Positions 25,584 through 34,705 of a stretch of 64,000 nt of DNA are shown one piece after another (position 1 is the stretch's first letter; every line of letters starts with the position of its first letter). Location: contig JADHWJ010000003.1 in NCBI GenBank assembly GCA_016783545.1, forward strand, positions 1-64,000, given 5' to 3'. Source of the DNA: Candidatus Aenigmatarchaeota archaeon. Lineage in GTDB: Archaea; Aenigmatarchaeota; Aenigmatarchaeia; QMZP01. A model generated the notes under the pieces. That model had not been told where the DNA came from. It worked only from the letters and a program-made list of their open reading frames with translations, and searched no databases. A program made the position numbers and the translations under genes.

Positions 25584-27378
25584 AAGTTTCCAGCCTTTTC
25601 CTTTCCTCTTCCATCTCTTTTACAAACTCTTCTGGAAGGTCTTTTTCCTTTTCAAAAACCTCTTTCATTCTTTCAGCCTTTTCCAGTAGTTTTTTCACTC
25701 TTATTGTGAACTGTTTCTTGTAGTCATCTTCTGTATATTCTTTATTAAGAGCTTCTTTAAAGAGTTTTCTCAGGTCTTCATACTTTGGGATAAAACCTAT
25801 TGGTGTTTCAATAGCTTCATAATCACCATGCACTCTTCCTTCCATCCAGAGAAGCCAGACTTTTTTATCAAGTATGGCATTAAGGTACTTGTCATTTTCT
25901 TTTAGGAAGTAGTTTGTATGGAATATCTTTGGTAGATTTTTTAGTTTTTTTCCTAGTTCCAGATGATTTTTCAGATAAAGACCTACTGGAACAACTAAAA
26001 AGTCCAGGTTCGCCATTGGGTTATGCTTCCTTATTCCAGCCTGACCAATTGCTGCTGCAGTTGTTTCTGATTCAACTGTTGCACCAACATACACTCCATG
26101 TGACCAGGAAAGAGACTCTAAAACAGGAACTGAGGTATCAGAATCTCTTCCGCCATAGATGAATCCTCCTATAGGCACGCCGTCTGGGTTATCAGCATCT
26201 GGATCAGCATTATCAAGTTCTTTTATTCTTATTGTATATCTGGCATTTTTGTTAGCTGGACTAACAGACTCTCCGTCAGGACCTTTCATTTCCTCTTTAT
26301 AATCACCTGCATAATTATAACCCTCTTTTGGGAGGTCTTGTCCCATTCCTAGCCAATGAGGCTTTCCGTCAACAACAAGAACATTTGAAACAATTAATTC
26401 CCTGAGCGTTGTGACTGCTTTGTATATTACAGGATCATCTTCTGGGTTAACATCCTGAATTATGCCAAAGATTCCCTGTTCTACGTTTACAGCATGTACA
26501 TAACCATCATTCCAAACTCTAAGATATGCTATATCATCACCGATTATTGTTTGGCCAGGAACCATGGCAGTTGATGTCTTTCCGCAAGCACTTGGAAACG
26601 CTCCTGTAAAATAGGTTACTCGGTTCTTACCTTCTGGGTGTACACCCATAACAAACATATGTTCGCAGAGCCAGTCTTCATGGTTTGCTTTGTATAATGC
26701 TAGTCTTATAGCAAGCTTTTTCAGCCCAACACTATTACCAGCATATTGGTTGTTTACAGTGAAAACTCTTGAACCTTCAAGGTCAATGTAAATTCTTCTT
26801 TTATCAATGTTTTTTGTATTGTTTCTTTCATCCAGTTCTCCAGCAGAGTGCAAAAAATAAAAGAATTTATCAGAACCGTTTAGTTTTTTAAATTCTTCAT
26901 AGCCTGGTCTGAAAAGAATTGTTTCAGAATGAGCAACATAAAAAGAATCAGTTATCTGCAGAGATGGAATTGCAAACTTTGAATTGCATGGACCAAGACA
27001 GAAAAAACACACGAGCATCTCCTTTCCTTTCATTGAACCATCTAAAAAACTAAGAACCTCTTTTAATCCTTGTTCTTTTTCTGTGGTATTGATGAAATCA
27101 CTCATATATTTGCCTTTTGGAAGAAGCACCTTTGTATTCTCCTTATCTCTTGCCTGATCATAATAACTGTCAAAATGAACTGTATGGCCTTTCATTGTCA
27201 ATGGTTTTTCTTCGCCATTTTCTTTGGATATTTTTCTGATATAGTCAATATCTTCCTGAGAATCAGTTAATATTGTTACTTTTTCTGGTTTGCAAAGTTC
27301 TATTGCTTCTTCTACTTTTTTGATAATATGCTCGTTGCCAAGATCTTCGAGTATTTTTCTATTTTTTTCGTCTAACAT
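25573..27378 (-). CDS. pckG: Phosphoenolpyruvate carboxykinase (GTP)
   Basis: The product matches GTP-dependent PEPCK in length (~600 aa) and motifs: FTGAFPSACGKTSTAM carries the P-loop with the reactive cysteine, IIGDDIAYL a metal-binding acid pair, and PIGGFIYGGRDSDTSVPV a substrate-binding segment. It converts oxaloacetate and GTP to PEP and CO2. I start at ATG 27378 (MLDEKNRK), three codons inside the track ORF, which began at TTG. With PPDK in the same window it forms the PEP node of central metabolism. The aminotransferase gene overlaps its 3' end. Confidence 0.95.
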   Translation of the reverse strand: MLDEKNRKILEDLGNEHIIKKVEEAIELCKPEKVTILTDSQEDIDYIRKISKENGEEKPLTMKGHTVHFDSYYDQARDKENTKVLLPKGKYMSDFINTTEKEQGLKEVLSFLDGSMKGKEMLVCFFCLGPCNSKFAIPSLQITDSFYVAHSETILFRPGYEEFKKLNGSDKFFYFLHSAGELDERNNTKNIDKRRIYIDLEGSRVFTVNNQYAGNSVGLKKLAIRLALYKANHEDWLCEHMFVMGVHPEGKNRVTYFTGAFPSACGKTSTAMVPGQTIIGDDIAYLRVWNDGYVHAVNVEQGIFGIIQDVNPEDDPVIYKAVTTLRELIVSNVLVVDGKPHWLGMGQDLPKEGYNYAGDYKEEMKGPDGESVSPANKNARYTIRIKELDNADPDADNPDGVPIGGFIYGGRDSDTSVPVLESLSWSHGVYVGATVESETTAAAIGQAGIRKHNPMANLDFLVVPVGLYLKNHLELGKKLKNLPKIFHTNYFLKENDKYLNAILDKKVWLLWMEGRVHGDYEAIETPIGFIPKYEDLRKLFKEALNKEYTEDDYKKQFTIRVKKLLEKAERMKEVFEKEKDLPEEFVKEMEEERKRLETYES

Positions 27379-27625
27379 AAAGACCAATAGAAGATGTGGG
27401 TTTAATGGTTTTTATTGTTTTTTATATAAAGTTCGAATATCGTAGTATTTTTATTGTTTTATTAATAAAATATTAACAAGAGATTAAAATAGCCATTTTT
27501 ACTATAAAAAGAGAATTGGCTTTCTACACGGTTTTTTTCACATAGAGCACACGAGGCTTTTTCTAGATAGGAGATTCTTCAGACACTTTCAACACTAGTC
27601 TTTGGAGGGTCTTTGGGAGATATAA

Positions 27626-27841
27626 ATGAAAGAACAACACAAAATCAGAGCTCGGAACATTGGCGAGGTGTGGGTTTGGTTCATGAGAACCCGGGGCGCA
27701 CTCGGTGGAGTTGCGCTCAGGGAAGTTAGGTTCAAGGTTCTCGACGTCAAAGGTGGCAACGTTGACTGTCTCTTTGACAACGGAGAAAGGGGCACAGTTC
27801 GCATCCACAAGCTTATGGAACCCGAAGTTGTCACATTTTAG
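27626..27841 (+). CDS. Small cassette protein (71 aa)
   Basis: The ATG follows GGGAGATATAA. The product is Arg/Val-rich with a beta-like pattern (VRFKVLDVKGGNVDCLFDNGERGTV), suggesting a small SH3- or OB-like barrel, but no family is recognised. G+C and codons match the cassette. The next gene starts 11 nt downstream, with its ribosome binding site in the gap. Confidence 0.5.
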   Translation: MKEQHKIRARNIGEVWVWFMRTRGALGGVALREVRFKVLDVKGGNVDCLFDNGERGTVRIHKLMEPEVVTF

Positions 27842-27851
27842 GAGGATTCTG

Positions 27852-28064
27852 ATGGACCATTGGGAACGAGAAGAAATGAAACGACGTGGAGAGCTCGACG
27901 AAACTATCGCATTCGTTGATCAGAGAACTGGAGCTCCGGTTACATGGGAAGAGATCCGGCGACGACACAGCCAGTGCAAACGGGTAACTCGTGTCGGAAG
28001 CTGGTCGTCTGCTGGTTCGGCTGCATCGGACAGTGGCGGACTTCATATGGGGAGGGGAGGCTGA
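27852..28064 (+). CDS. Small charged cassette protein (70 aa)
   Basis: The start at 27852 has GGAGG 6 nt upstream and is preferred over the longer track ORF. The N-terminal half is acidic/basic helical (MDHWEREEMKRRGELDE) and includes FVDQRTGAPVTWEEI; the tail is Gly/Ser-rich. Function is unknown. Confidence 0.5.
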   Translation: MDHWEREEMKRRGELDETIAFVDQRTGAPVTWEEIRRRHSQCKRVTRVGSWSSAGSAASDSGGLHMGRGG

Positions 28065-28067
28065 ACG

Positions 28068-28427
28068 ATGAGAACCTTCGAAATCTGGAGGAATCTCCCA
28101 GGGAGATCTCCACCACAACTTCAGCTCAGATGCCCATGTCTTGTGGGTATTGAGTGGAGTTCAAAAGGTATGAGAATGACACTTGATGGTGTTGCCGCTG
28201 AGGTCACCGATAAGGGTGGGCACTTTGTATTGAGAGCTCACCTATCCCCTATCACTGGGCAAACTGTACGGTTCTACGGCCAGAAGGACCAGGGTTCTGA
28301 ATCTCCGAAGATACTTGTCGGGCTTATCAGGATCACTGACATTATCCCAACCAACGATGGCCGGCAACATATCCATTTCACATTTCTAGCAGGACCAGCT
28401 GTTGTTAACCTCGAAGTTCCTCGATGA
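28068..28427 (+). CDS. Cassette protein with beta-rich domain (119 aa)
   Basis: The ATG lies 3 bp after the preceding stop and follows GGGGAGG. The sequence is predominantly beta-like (GMRMTLDGVAAEVTDKGG, IHFTFLAGPAVVNLEV), with no catalytic motif I recognise. Two cysteines close together (RCPCL) may be incidental. Composition is foreign to the host. Confidence 0.5.
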   Translation: MRTFEIWRNLPGRSPPQLQLRCPCLVGIEWSSKGMRMTLDGVAAEVTDKGGHFVLRAHLSPITGQTVRFYGQKDQGSESPKILVGLIRITDIIPTNDGRQHIHFTFLAGPAVVNLEVPR

Positions 28428-28438
28428 GGGGGAGGCTG

Positions 28439-28576
28439 ATGTTCTCAGAACGCATAATCAGGATACTGGAAGACCCGAAGAGGAATATCATCACATGGTT
28501 TCTGTCCTGGGCCATCATCGCAATAAGCCGGCTGGCACGGCTTATCGAACGGAATGAGGAGATGATACAAGAATGA
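28439..28576 (+). CDS. Small single-helix cassette protein (45 aa)
   Basis: This is below the track cutoff. GGGGGAGG precedes the ATG. The product has one amphipathic or membrane helix (ITWFLSWAIIAISRLARLI) between charged ends. The stop overlaps the next start (ATGA), which supports both as genes. Confidence 0.45.
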   Translation: MFSERIIRILEDPKRNIITWFLSWAIIAISRLARLIERNEEMIQE

Positions 28577-28707
28577 TAACACTAACGATGAATGGGGAGG
28601 TCTGGGTGGAAGAGGATCACCCGATCGTCAACATCGTCTCAAAGGGTATATTCGCATATATCGCTGTCTGTATCTTTTTGGGGAAACTCGCAAATGGGGG
28701 AGACTGA
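28573..28707 (+). CDS. Small cassette membrane protein (44 aa)
   Basis: This is below the track cutoff. It is coupled by ATGA to the previous gene, with GAGGAGATG upstream. The C-terminal half is hydrophobic (GIFAYIAVCIFLGKLA). It is the last gene before the cassette end. Confidence 0.45.
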   Translation: MITLTMNGEVWVEEDHPIVNIVSKGIFAYIAVCIFLGKLANGGD

Positions 28708-28804
28708 CACACCAATACGAGTCAACGAGAGTGGGGGGAAGCTGAAAACATTCAACTTCCAGTCACCTGGATCATAAAGAACTTCCACCCCTCTCTCAAT
28801 ATAT

Positions 28805-28819
28805 TGTCAGTTTAGAGGG
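28805..28819 (+). repeat. Cassette end motif TGTCAGTTTAGAGGG
   Basis: The copy lies at the right edge of cassette 3, within CAATATAT...ATATTG, and 57 bp before the start codon of the radical SAM gene. CCCCTCT ... AGAGGG forms a local inverted repeat across it. Confidence 0.7.
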
Positions 28820-28876
28820 ATATTGTGTATCATTTTCACACATTAACCTTTTAATACTTTTTTATCAAAATTTTAT

Positions 28877-30442
28877 ATGCGAGTATTATTGGTTGATCTG
28901 GGAACTCCAAGAAATGAGATAAGCGAACCGCTTGGAATTGAAACATTGACTCCATATGTTGAGGCTGCAGTTCCTGGAACAAGAGTAGATTTTAGATCTT
29001 TAGAACTTGATAATTATTCAGATGTCGATGAATATTTAAGATCTGGGGATTATGATGTAATCGGATTATCAACAAAAATAAGATCTTATGATAAATTTAG
29101 TAGTTCTGTAGAAACAATTAAAAAAGCATCACCACAAACCGTTGTTGTTGTTGGAGATATTCTTGGAACATACGCATTTGAAGATGTCCTAGACACATAC
29201 GAAGATGTTATCTGCGTAAGAGGAGAAGGAGAGATACCTTTCACTAAATTAGTCAATAGTGTTGCAGTGGGGCAGCTCTCCTTATCTGGTATACCTAACC
29301 TAGCATACAAATCAAATGGTAAATTGGTAACAACAGATAGAGTTACTATGGACTTAAGAAAAGCTAGGCATCCTAATAGGGTCTTAGCACCTGAAATTCT
29401 AAGGCAAAACGGTTGTGCTAGAGTAGAAGGAAGTAAAGGTTGTGCTTATTCTCTATGTAGTTACTGTGGTACTGTTGAAAAATATAATGGACCGGGATGG
29501 AGACCATTTGACATAGATTTTGTTACTGATGAATTAACTACTATATCTGATTTGGGGTTCAAATCCCCATGGTTTACTGATGAAGATTTTTTTGGTGACG
29601 ATATCCAGAGAGTTTATGATTTTGCAGATGCTGTCATTGATCTAAAAAAACAGGGTATGATAAGGCCTGACTTAGATTTTTATATAAATGCACGAGCGGA
29701 TTCTATTCTTGGTGTCGATTTCGGTGGTACAGATGAATCAAGAAAAGTTTTGTTAAGACTCAAAGAAGCAGGACTTAGGGAGGTTTTTTTAGGATTAGAA
29801 TCTGGTTGTAAGCGTCAGTTAAAAAGATATAGAAAAGCATGGGTAGGAAACAAAAGCCTTCAAGCACTGAATCATTTAAGGGGACTAGGAATAGGTATTG
29901 ATATTGGATTTATATTTTTTGATAAGGATGCAACTATTCAAGATTTGAGAGATAACACAAATTTTGTTTATGATGCCGCTATAAATACACATGATGCAAG
30001 ACTTATAAAAAGGGTGAGAATAGAACCTAGGACACCAATGGGTGATGACTTTAAAATAGATAATCCGCACCCTGTTATTGATATGGATCTAGTTGAATTT
30101 GAATATGAATTCACTATTCCAGAGGTGGGGGAAGCTTTCATGGTATTTCAGGACTGGGAAAAGGGAGACCTAGATGTTATATATAATCTTCAAGCACTTT
30201 GTAGAGGTGAAGTACCAGAAGACTATACCAGAGAAGAGGTTAAAGTAATAATATCAAGATATAGACATCTAGATTGGAAATACTTTAACGAAGTGTTGAG
30301 TATATTTGAAACTGGTGAAAAAGATAGAGAGGTTAAAATAGGAGAAATAACACAACGATTCGAAAGAGAGAGAGATAATTTAGATAATACATCAATAGAT
30401 AGAGTGAAATGGCTTGACAGTACATTTAGAAGAAATCTTTAA
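28877..30442 (+). CDS. B12-binding-type radical SAM protein
   Basis: The first ~130 residues resemble a cobalamin-binding Rossmann domain (MRVLLVDLG, DVIGLSTKI, VVVVGDI). The radical SAM core begins at SKGCAYSLCSYCG; the three cysteines are spaced Cx4Cx2C instead of the usual Cx3Cx2C. Later segments FLGLESG and GIGIDIGFIFFD are typical of the TIM barrel. No His is found in the cobalamin loop. The role is probably radical-based methylation or rearrangement; the substrate is unknown. It sits just after the end motif of cassette 3, so its promoter lies inside or next to that boundary. Confidence 0.8.
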   Translation: MRVLLVDLGTPRNEISEPLGIETLTPYVEAAVPGTRVDFRSLELDNYSDVDEYLRSGDYDVIGLSTKIRSYDKFSSSVETIKKASPQTVVVVGDILGTYAFEDVLDTYEDVICVRGEGEIPFTKLVNSVAVGQLSLSGIPNLAYKSNGKLVTTDRVTMDLRKARHPNRVLAPEILRQNGCARVEGSKGCAYSLCSYCGTVEKYNGPGWRPFDIDFVTDELTTISDLGFKSPWFTDEDFFGDDIQRVYDFADAVIDLKKQGMIRPDLDFYINARADSILGVDFGGTDESRKVLLRLKEAGLREVFLGLESGCKRQLKRYRKAWVGNKSLQALNHLRGLGIGIDIGFIFFDKDATIQDLRDNTNFVYDAAINTHDARLIKRVRIEPRTPMGDDFKIDNPHPVIDMDLVEFEYEFTIPEVGEAFMVFQDWEKGDLDVIYNLQALCRGEVPEDYTREEVKVIISRYRHLDWKYFNEVLSIFETGEKDREVKIGEITQRFERERDNLDNTSIDRVKWLDSTFRRNL

Positions 30443-30473
30443 TTATTTAATAACAATAATCAATGGTGATTTT

Positions 30474-31010
30474 TTGAAAGAGGTCGAACTTTGCTTCAGG
30501 ATTGACTCGGAGAAAGAGAAAAAAATACAAGATAAACTAAAAGAATTTTTTGTTAAAAAGGTTACGGAAACTGATACATATTTCTTTCCTCCACATAAAG
30601 ACTTCTTTGCAAATAAAAACGGAAAAGAAAATCTCAGAATAAGAGATTCTAATGGTAAGGTAAAGCTAACATACAAAAACGTTGTTTATAATAACTGGGA
30701 ATATTCACATTCTATAGAAAAAACCGTTACAGTGAATGACTCCAAGGAATTAATTGAAATTCTAAAATCTCTTGGGTTTAAAATACATATAACTATTGTA
30801 AAGGAAAGAGAGATATTTGAAAATGACAAATTCAAAATTACAATTGATAAAATAGAAGATCTAGGATTTTTTGCTGAAATTGAATGGAATTGTGAAGAAA
30901 ATGAAAATGCACTTGAAGAATGTAAGAAAATGGCAAAAGAGTTAGAGCTTGAAGAGATCGAAGATAAAGGCTATTTAAGATTGTTGGAAGAAAAAATGGA
31001 TTTAAAATAA
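30474..31010 (+). CDS. CYTH-domain protein (CyaB/ThTPase-like)
   Basis: I choose a TTG start at 30474, because GGTGAT lies just upstream and the CYTH signature ExE begins at once (KEVELCFRI). The track start overlaps the previous gene and adds 20 residues not expected for the fold. Further features are FFANKNGKENLRIR, KLTYKN, TIVKERE and the acidic DKIEDLGFFAEIEW, all part of the triphosphate-binding tunnel. Family members hydrolyse or cyclise triphosphate compounds. Confidence 0.82.
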   Translation: MKEVELCFRIDSEKEKKIQDKLKEFFVKKVTETDTYFFPPHKDFFANKNGKENLRIRDSNGKVKLTYKNVVYNNWEYSHSIEKTVTVNDSKELIEILKSLGFKIHITIVKEREIFENDKFKITIDKIEDLGFFAEIEWNCEENENALEECKKMAKELELEEIEDKGYLRLLEEKMDLK

Positions 31011-33626
31011 TTATTTCTTATCTTCCAATGCTGCATGTGCAGCTGCTAACCTTGCGATTGGTACTCTGAACGGACTACAAGAAACATCATTTAATCCAAT
31101 TCTATGACAGAACTTTACGCTTTCTGCCTCTCCACCATGCTCACCGCAGATGCCTATCTCAAGCTTTGGATTAATCTTTCTTGCTTTTTCAATGCAAATC
31201 TTCATCATCTCACCAACACCTGTCTGATCAATGCTCTGGAAAGGATCTCTTTCATATATCTTGTTTTCAACATAAGCTGGAAGGAACTTTCCTGCATCAT
31301 CTCTTGAGAAACCGCATGTCATCTGTGTAAGGTCATTTGTTCCAAAAGACATAAAGTCTACTTCCGGAGCAATCTCATCTGCTGTAAGAGCTGCTCTTGG
31401 AACCTCAATCATTGTTCCTATTTTATAATCATTTTCACCAAGCTCTTCAGCAACCTTTGTAACGATATTTTTAATCATCATGTATTCATTTACATTTCCA
31501 ATAAGTGGAACTTCTATCCATGGCTTTGGTTTCAATCCTTCTTTTCTACATTCCTGAGCAGCCATTAGAATAGCTCTTGCCTGCATTTCATTTATCTCTG
31601 GATATGTAACACCAAGTCTACATCCTCTGAAACCAAGCATTGGGTTAAATTCATGAAGGGATTCAATAATACTCTTTATTTTTTCAGCTGTTGCACCCAT
31701 CTCTTTTGCTAACGATTGAATATCCCTATCCTCTTTTGGAAGGAATTCATGTAGAGGAGGATCCAGTAGTCTGATTATAACAGGCATGTTATCCATTACT
31801 TTGAATATTCCCTTGAAATCTTCTTTCTGCATTGGAAGCAGTTTTTCTAAAGCCTTTTTTCTATCTTCCACATTCTCAGCAAGTATCATCTCTCTAACAG
31901 CCTTAATTCTTGACTCTTCAAAAAACATATGCTCTGTTCTGCAAAGTCCAATACCTTCTGCACCATAATCCTTTGCAACCTGTGCATCTTTTGGTGTGTC
32001 AGCATTTGTTTTAACAGAAAGTTTTCTAAAAGAATCTGCCCAGCTCATTAACTCTGAAAATTCACCTTTCATTTCAGGTTCTACTAGCTTTAGTTCGTCT
32101 TCATAAACAAGACCTTCTGAACCATTAAGTGTTATTATATCACCTTCTTTCAAAACTTTACCTGTTGCTTTGATTTTCATCTCTTTCTTCTCTTCATTCA
32201 CTTCAATATCAGAAGAACCAGCAACACAACACTTACCCATACCTCTTGCAACAACAGCAGCGTGAGACGTTTGACCCCCTCTTGCTGTTAGAATTCCCTG
32301 AGCAGTATGCATTCCCTCAATATCTTCAGGTGAAGTCTCAACTCTAACCAAAACAACCTTTTCCCCATTTTCATTCATCTCAACTGCTCTTTCTGCAGTG
32401 AAAACAATCTTTCCAACAGCTGCGCCAGGTGAAGCTGGCAAACCCTTTGCTATTGGTTCAGCGCTTTCGTTTGGATCTATCTGCTTGTGCAAAAGCTGGT
32501 CTAATTGCTCTGGATTCACTCTTATAACAGCATCTTCCTTTGATATTAACTTTTCTTTGAACATGTCAACTGCTATCTTAACAGCAGCCTGTGCTGTTCT
32601 TTTTCCCTTTCTTGTTTGGAGTAAGAATAATTTTTCATTTTCAATAGTAAACTCAAAATCCTGCATCTCTTTGTAATGCTTCTCTAATTTTTCATATACT
32701 GTAAGAAGCTGTTCATAGACTTTTGGCATTACCTTTTTCAATTCATCAATTGGTTGTGGTGTTCTAATACCAGCAACAACATCCTCACCCTGAGCATTTA
32801 TCAAGAATTCTCCATAATGCTCTTTTTCACCTGTTGATGGGTTTCTTGTGAATGAAACACCTGTTCCTGATGTCTCTCCTCTATTACCAAAAACCATTGC
32901 CTGAACATTAACACCTGTTCCTGCATCATCTCTTAGCTTGTTTATCCTTCTGTATTTGATTGCTCTTTCATTATTCCAGGAATTAAATACAGCATCAATA
33001 GACATCTTTAGTTGTTCATATGCATCTGTTGGGAAATCTTTTCCAGAATCCTTTTTAACAGTTGCTTTGTGCAGTTCTACAATTTTCTTTAGATCTTCTA
33101 CATCAAGGTCAGTATCTTGTTCCACGCCTTTTTCTTCTTTGACCTTTTCAAGATTTTTCTCAAAATCAGCATGCTTGACTTCCATTACAACATCACCAAA
33201 CATCTGGATGAATCTTCTGTAAGAGTCCCATGCAGCTCTTTCTCCGATTATCTTTGCCAGACCTTCTACAACAGTATCATTCAATCCCAGATTTAATACA
33301 GTATCCATCATACCTGGCATTGAAACATAAGAACCTGAACGAACAGAAACAAGAAGTGGGTTTTCAGGGTCACCAAGCTTTTTGTTCATAAGCTTTTCTA
33401 ATTTTGCAAGCTTTTCCTTTACCTGATCTTCCAGACCAGAAGGCCATTTCTCTTTTTCAACATAAAATTGATTGCATGCATTTGTTGTTATTGTAAATCC
33501 CTGTGGAACAGGCAGACCAGCAGTTGTCATTTCAGCTAACTGAGCGCCTTTATTTCCTAATAGAAATATCATTTTCTCTGTATTTGCATCCTTTACTTCA
33601 TCAAAACTATAAACCCATTGTGTCAT
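31011..33626 (-). CDS. ppdK: Pyruvate, phosphate dikinase
   Basis: The ~871-aa protein has all PPDK domains: an N-terminal ATP-grasp nucleotide-binding domain (SVRSGSYVSMPGMMDTVLNLG), the swivelling phosphohistidine domain (ILTARGGQTSHAAVVARGMGK) and the C-terminal PEP/pyruvate barrel (CGEHGGEAESVKFCHRIGL). It interconverts pyruvate, ATP and phosphate with PEP, AMP and PPi. The start at 33626 (MTQWVYSF, after GGTGG) is preferred to the track start 20 codons upstream. The cassette motif at 33685-33699 lies 59 bp upstream, so the promoter runs into cassette 4. Confidence 0.96.
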   Translation of the reverse strand: MTQWVYSFDEVKDANTEKMIFLLGNKGAQLAEMTTAGLPVPQGFTITTNACNQFYVEKEKWPSGLEDQVKEKLAKLEKLMNKKLGDPENPLLVSVRSGSYVSMPGMMDTVLNLGLNDTVVEGLAKIIGERAAWDSYRRFIQMFGDVVMEVKHADFEKNLEKVKEEKGVEQDTDLDVEDLKKIVELHKATVKKDSGKDFPTDAYEQLKMSIDAVFNSWNNERAIKYRRINKLRDDAGTGVNVQAMVFGNRGETSGTGVSFTRNPSTGEKEHYGEFLINAQGEDVVAGIRTPQPIDELKKVMPKVYEQLLTVYEKLEKHYKEMQDFEFTIENEKLFLLQTRKGKRTAQAAVKIAVDMFKEKLISKEDAVIRVNPEQLDQLLHKQIDPNESAEPIAKGLPASPGAAVGKIVFTAERAVEMNENGEKVVLVRVETSPEDIEGMHTAQGILTARGGQTSHAAVVARGMGKCCVAGSSDIEVNEEKKEMKIKATGKVLKEGDIITLNGSEGLVYEDELKLVEPEMKGEFSELMSWADSFRKLSVKTNADTPKDAQVAKDYGAEGIGLCRTEHMFFEESRIKAVREMILAENVEDRKKALEKLLPMQKEDFKGIFKVMDNMPVIIRLLDPPLHEFLPKEDRDIQSLAKEMGATAEKIKSIIESLHEFNPMLGFRGCRLGVTYPEINEMQARAILMAAQECRKEGLKPKPWIEVPLIGNVNEYMMIKNIVTKVAEELGENDYKIGTMIEVPRAALTADEIAPEVDFMSFGTNDLTQMTCGFSRDDAGKFLPAYVENKIYERDPFQSIDQTGVGEMMKICIEKARKINPKLEIGICGEHGGEAESVKFCHRIGLNDVSCSPFRVPIARLAAAHAALEDKK

Positions 33627-33684
33627 GTATCCACCAAGAATAATATAATTGAAAACAAAATTATTTAAATGATTATTAAAAAAC

Positions 33685-33699
33685 ACCGTTAAATTGACA
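33685..33699 (-). repeat. Cassette end motif TGTCAATTTAACGGT
   Basis: On the minus strand the order is hairpin CAGAATATC-cct-GATATTCTG, TTATAC, then the motif. That is the same order as at the other cassette ends and is oriented toward ppdK. Confidence 0.65.
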
Positions 33700-33756
33700 G
33701 TATAACAGAATATCAGGGATATTCTGCCCGTTTGGGAGGCTCTCCTTCACTGAGAT

Positions 33757-34071
33757 CTAGTAACCTGGTCCTTCGTAAGGCTCAACATAATCAGGGTCTG
33801 GTGCATTCAACGATTTCCATACTTCCTTTCCTATTTCTACGAGATAAAGGATGAAAGGAGAAACCAGTAAAGTGAGAAAGAATGTTACAGGAAGCATCAG
33901 AGGATGGAAAGCCAATTTTCCATATCTCAGACATTTTTCTAACACTGGTTTCCACATATCAATGTAAAAGGGTTCCGCGAGTAGGGGGAGAAATGGTAAA
34001 GAGAAGAGAAAAAGCAAAGCAAAGCAGCCCCAGAAACTCGGTGTTTCTTCTTTTTCCGATGTATCCATCAT
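33757..34071 (-). CDS. Small membrane protein of cassette 4 (104 aa)
   Basis: The start MMDTSEKEE follows AGAAAGGG. Two hydrophobic helices (FWGCFALLFLFSLPFLPLL and LMLPVTFFLTLLVSPFILYLV) are joined by a Trp/Lys loop, and the tail is acidic and proline-rich (DPDYVEPYEGPGY). There is no recognised family. The topology is similar in size to the two paralogues in cassette 5, although the sequence is not alike. Confidence 0.55.
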   Translation of the reverse strand: MMDTSEKEETPSFWGCFALLFLFSLPFLPLLAEPFYIDMWKPVLEKCLRYGKLAFHPLMLPVTFFLTLLVSPFILYLVEIGKEVWKSLNAPDPDYVEPYEGPGY

Positions 34072-34214
34072 ATACCCTTTCTAAACAAAAGACAAGAAAA
34101 GAGAGGAAAGCAACATACTGAAAACTGTTACTATCTTATCTGTTCTCTCTTGGAAACTGTAAAAAGTAAATATGATGTTTTATTCTTAAATTACAAGTTT
34201 AAATCTTTAATTAT

Positions 34215-34622
34215 ATGTCAGAATTCAGTCTTTTAGAGGAATGTAAGAAATGCGGAGCAAAATGTTGTAAATCAGGTACACCTATACTTCTACCATGGGA
34301 AAGGGATAAGATAGTAAAGGAAACGGGCAGAGATGTCTTTGAAAAGGCAGCGAAATGGTATATTTTCAACAAGGAAAATGGGGAACCTTGTCCTTTTTTG
34401 AAGAATGATCTTTGTACAATAGAAGAGATAAAACCTATAAACTGCAAGGCTTTTCCTGCAGTCATTTTTGGTGGGATAAACCCTGAAAAAACAGTGAAAA
34501 CCTGTCCAATAAAAAAACTTCCAATGGATTTTGTTGAGAATGTGGATAAATTAAGGAAGCAATTGGAAATGTCCTTAGATAGATGGAAAGAGTATATGGA
34601 TGACTGTGAAAAAGCTTTATAA
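34215..34622 (+). CDS. YkgJ-family cysteine-cluster protein
   Basis: The pattern CKKCGAKCCKSG, then PCPFLKNDLCTI, NCKAFP and TCPI matches the YkgJ-type Fe/Zn-chelating family (CxxCxxxCC plus later cysteines). The role is a metal-binding redox or assembly factor of unclear function. This gene has host-like AT-rich composition although small cassettes lie on either side. Confidence 0.8.
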   Translation: MSEFSLLEECKKCGAKCCKSGTPILLPWERDKIVKETGRDVFEKAAKWYIFNKENGEPCPFLKNDLCTIEEIKPINCKAFPAVIFGGINPEKTVKTCPIKKLPMDFVENVDKLRKQLEMSLDRWKEYMDDCEKAL

Positions 34623-34705
34623 GCAAAAAACCAATGAATTCTTTCAGCCATTAGATTATTCAAAGACTTTCTTCAACCGTCTTTTGAAAATCTTAGGAGA
34701 ACAAG

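Larger units (their letters stand above)
27515..28819. mobile_element. GC-rich gene cassette 3 (five small genes)
   Basis: Between the AT-rich PEPCK upstream region and the radical SAM gene lies a GC-richer block with five tightly packed plus-strand genes. Each has a GGAG-type ribosome binding site, and the last two share an ATGA overlap. The right end is the motif TGTCAGTTTAGAGGG (28805-28819). The left end is not marked by a motif copy; I place it where composition changes. The arrangement is phage- or plasmid-like. No hallmark phage gene is present. Confidence 0.5.
33685..34140. mobile_element. Small gene cassette 4
   Basis: A single-gene segment lies between ppdK and the YkgJ-type gene. 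It is somewhat GC-richer than its flanks and ends in a perfect 9-bp hairpin plus the TGTCA-type motif. The right border is uncertain, at roughly 34.07-34.19 kb. Confidence 0.4.

Noticed and set aside
27426-27514. Left-end inverted repeat of cassette 3 (AGCCA/TGGCT)
   Set aside because: Only five base pairs in a very AT-rich stretch, and no counterpart at the other cassettes.
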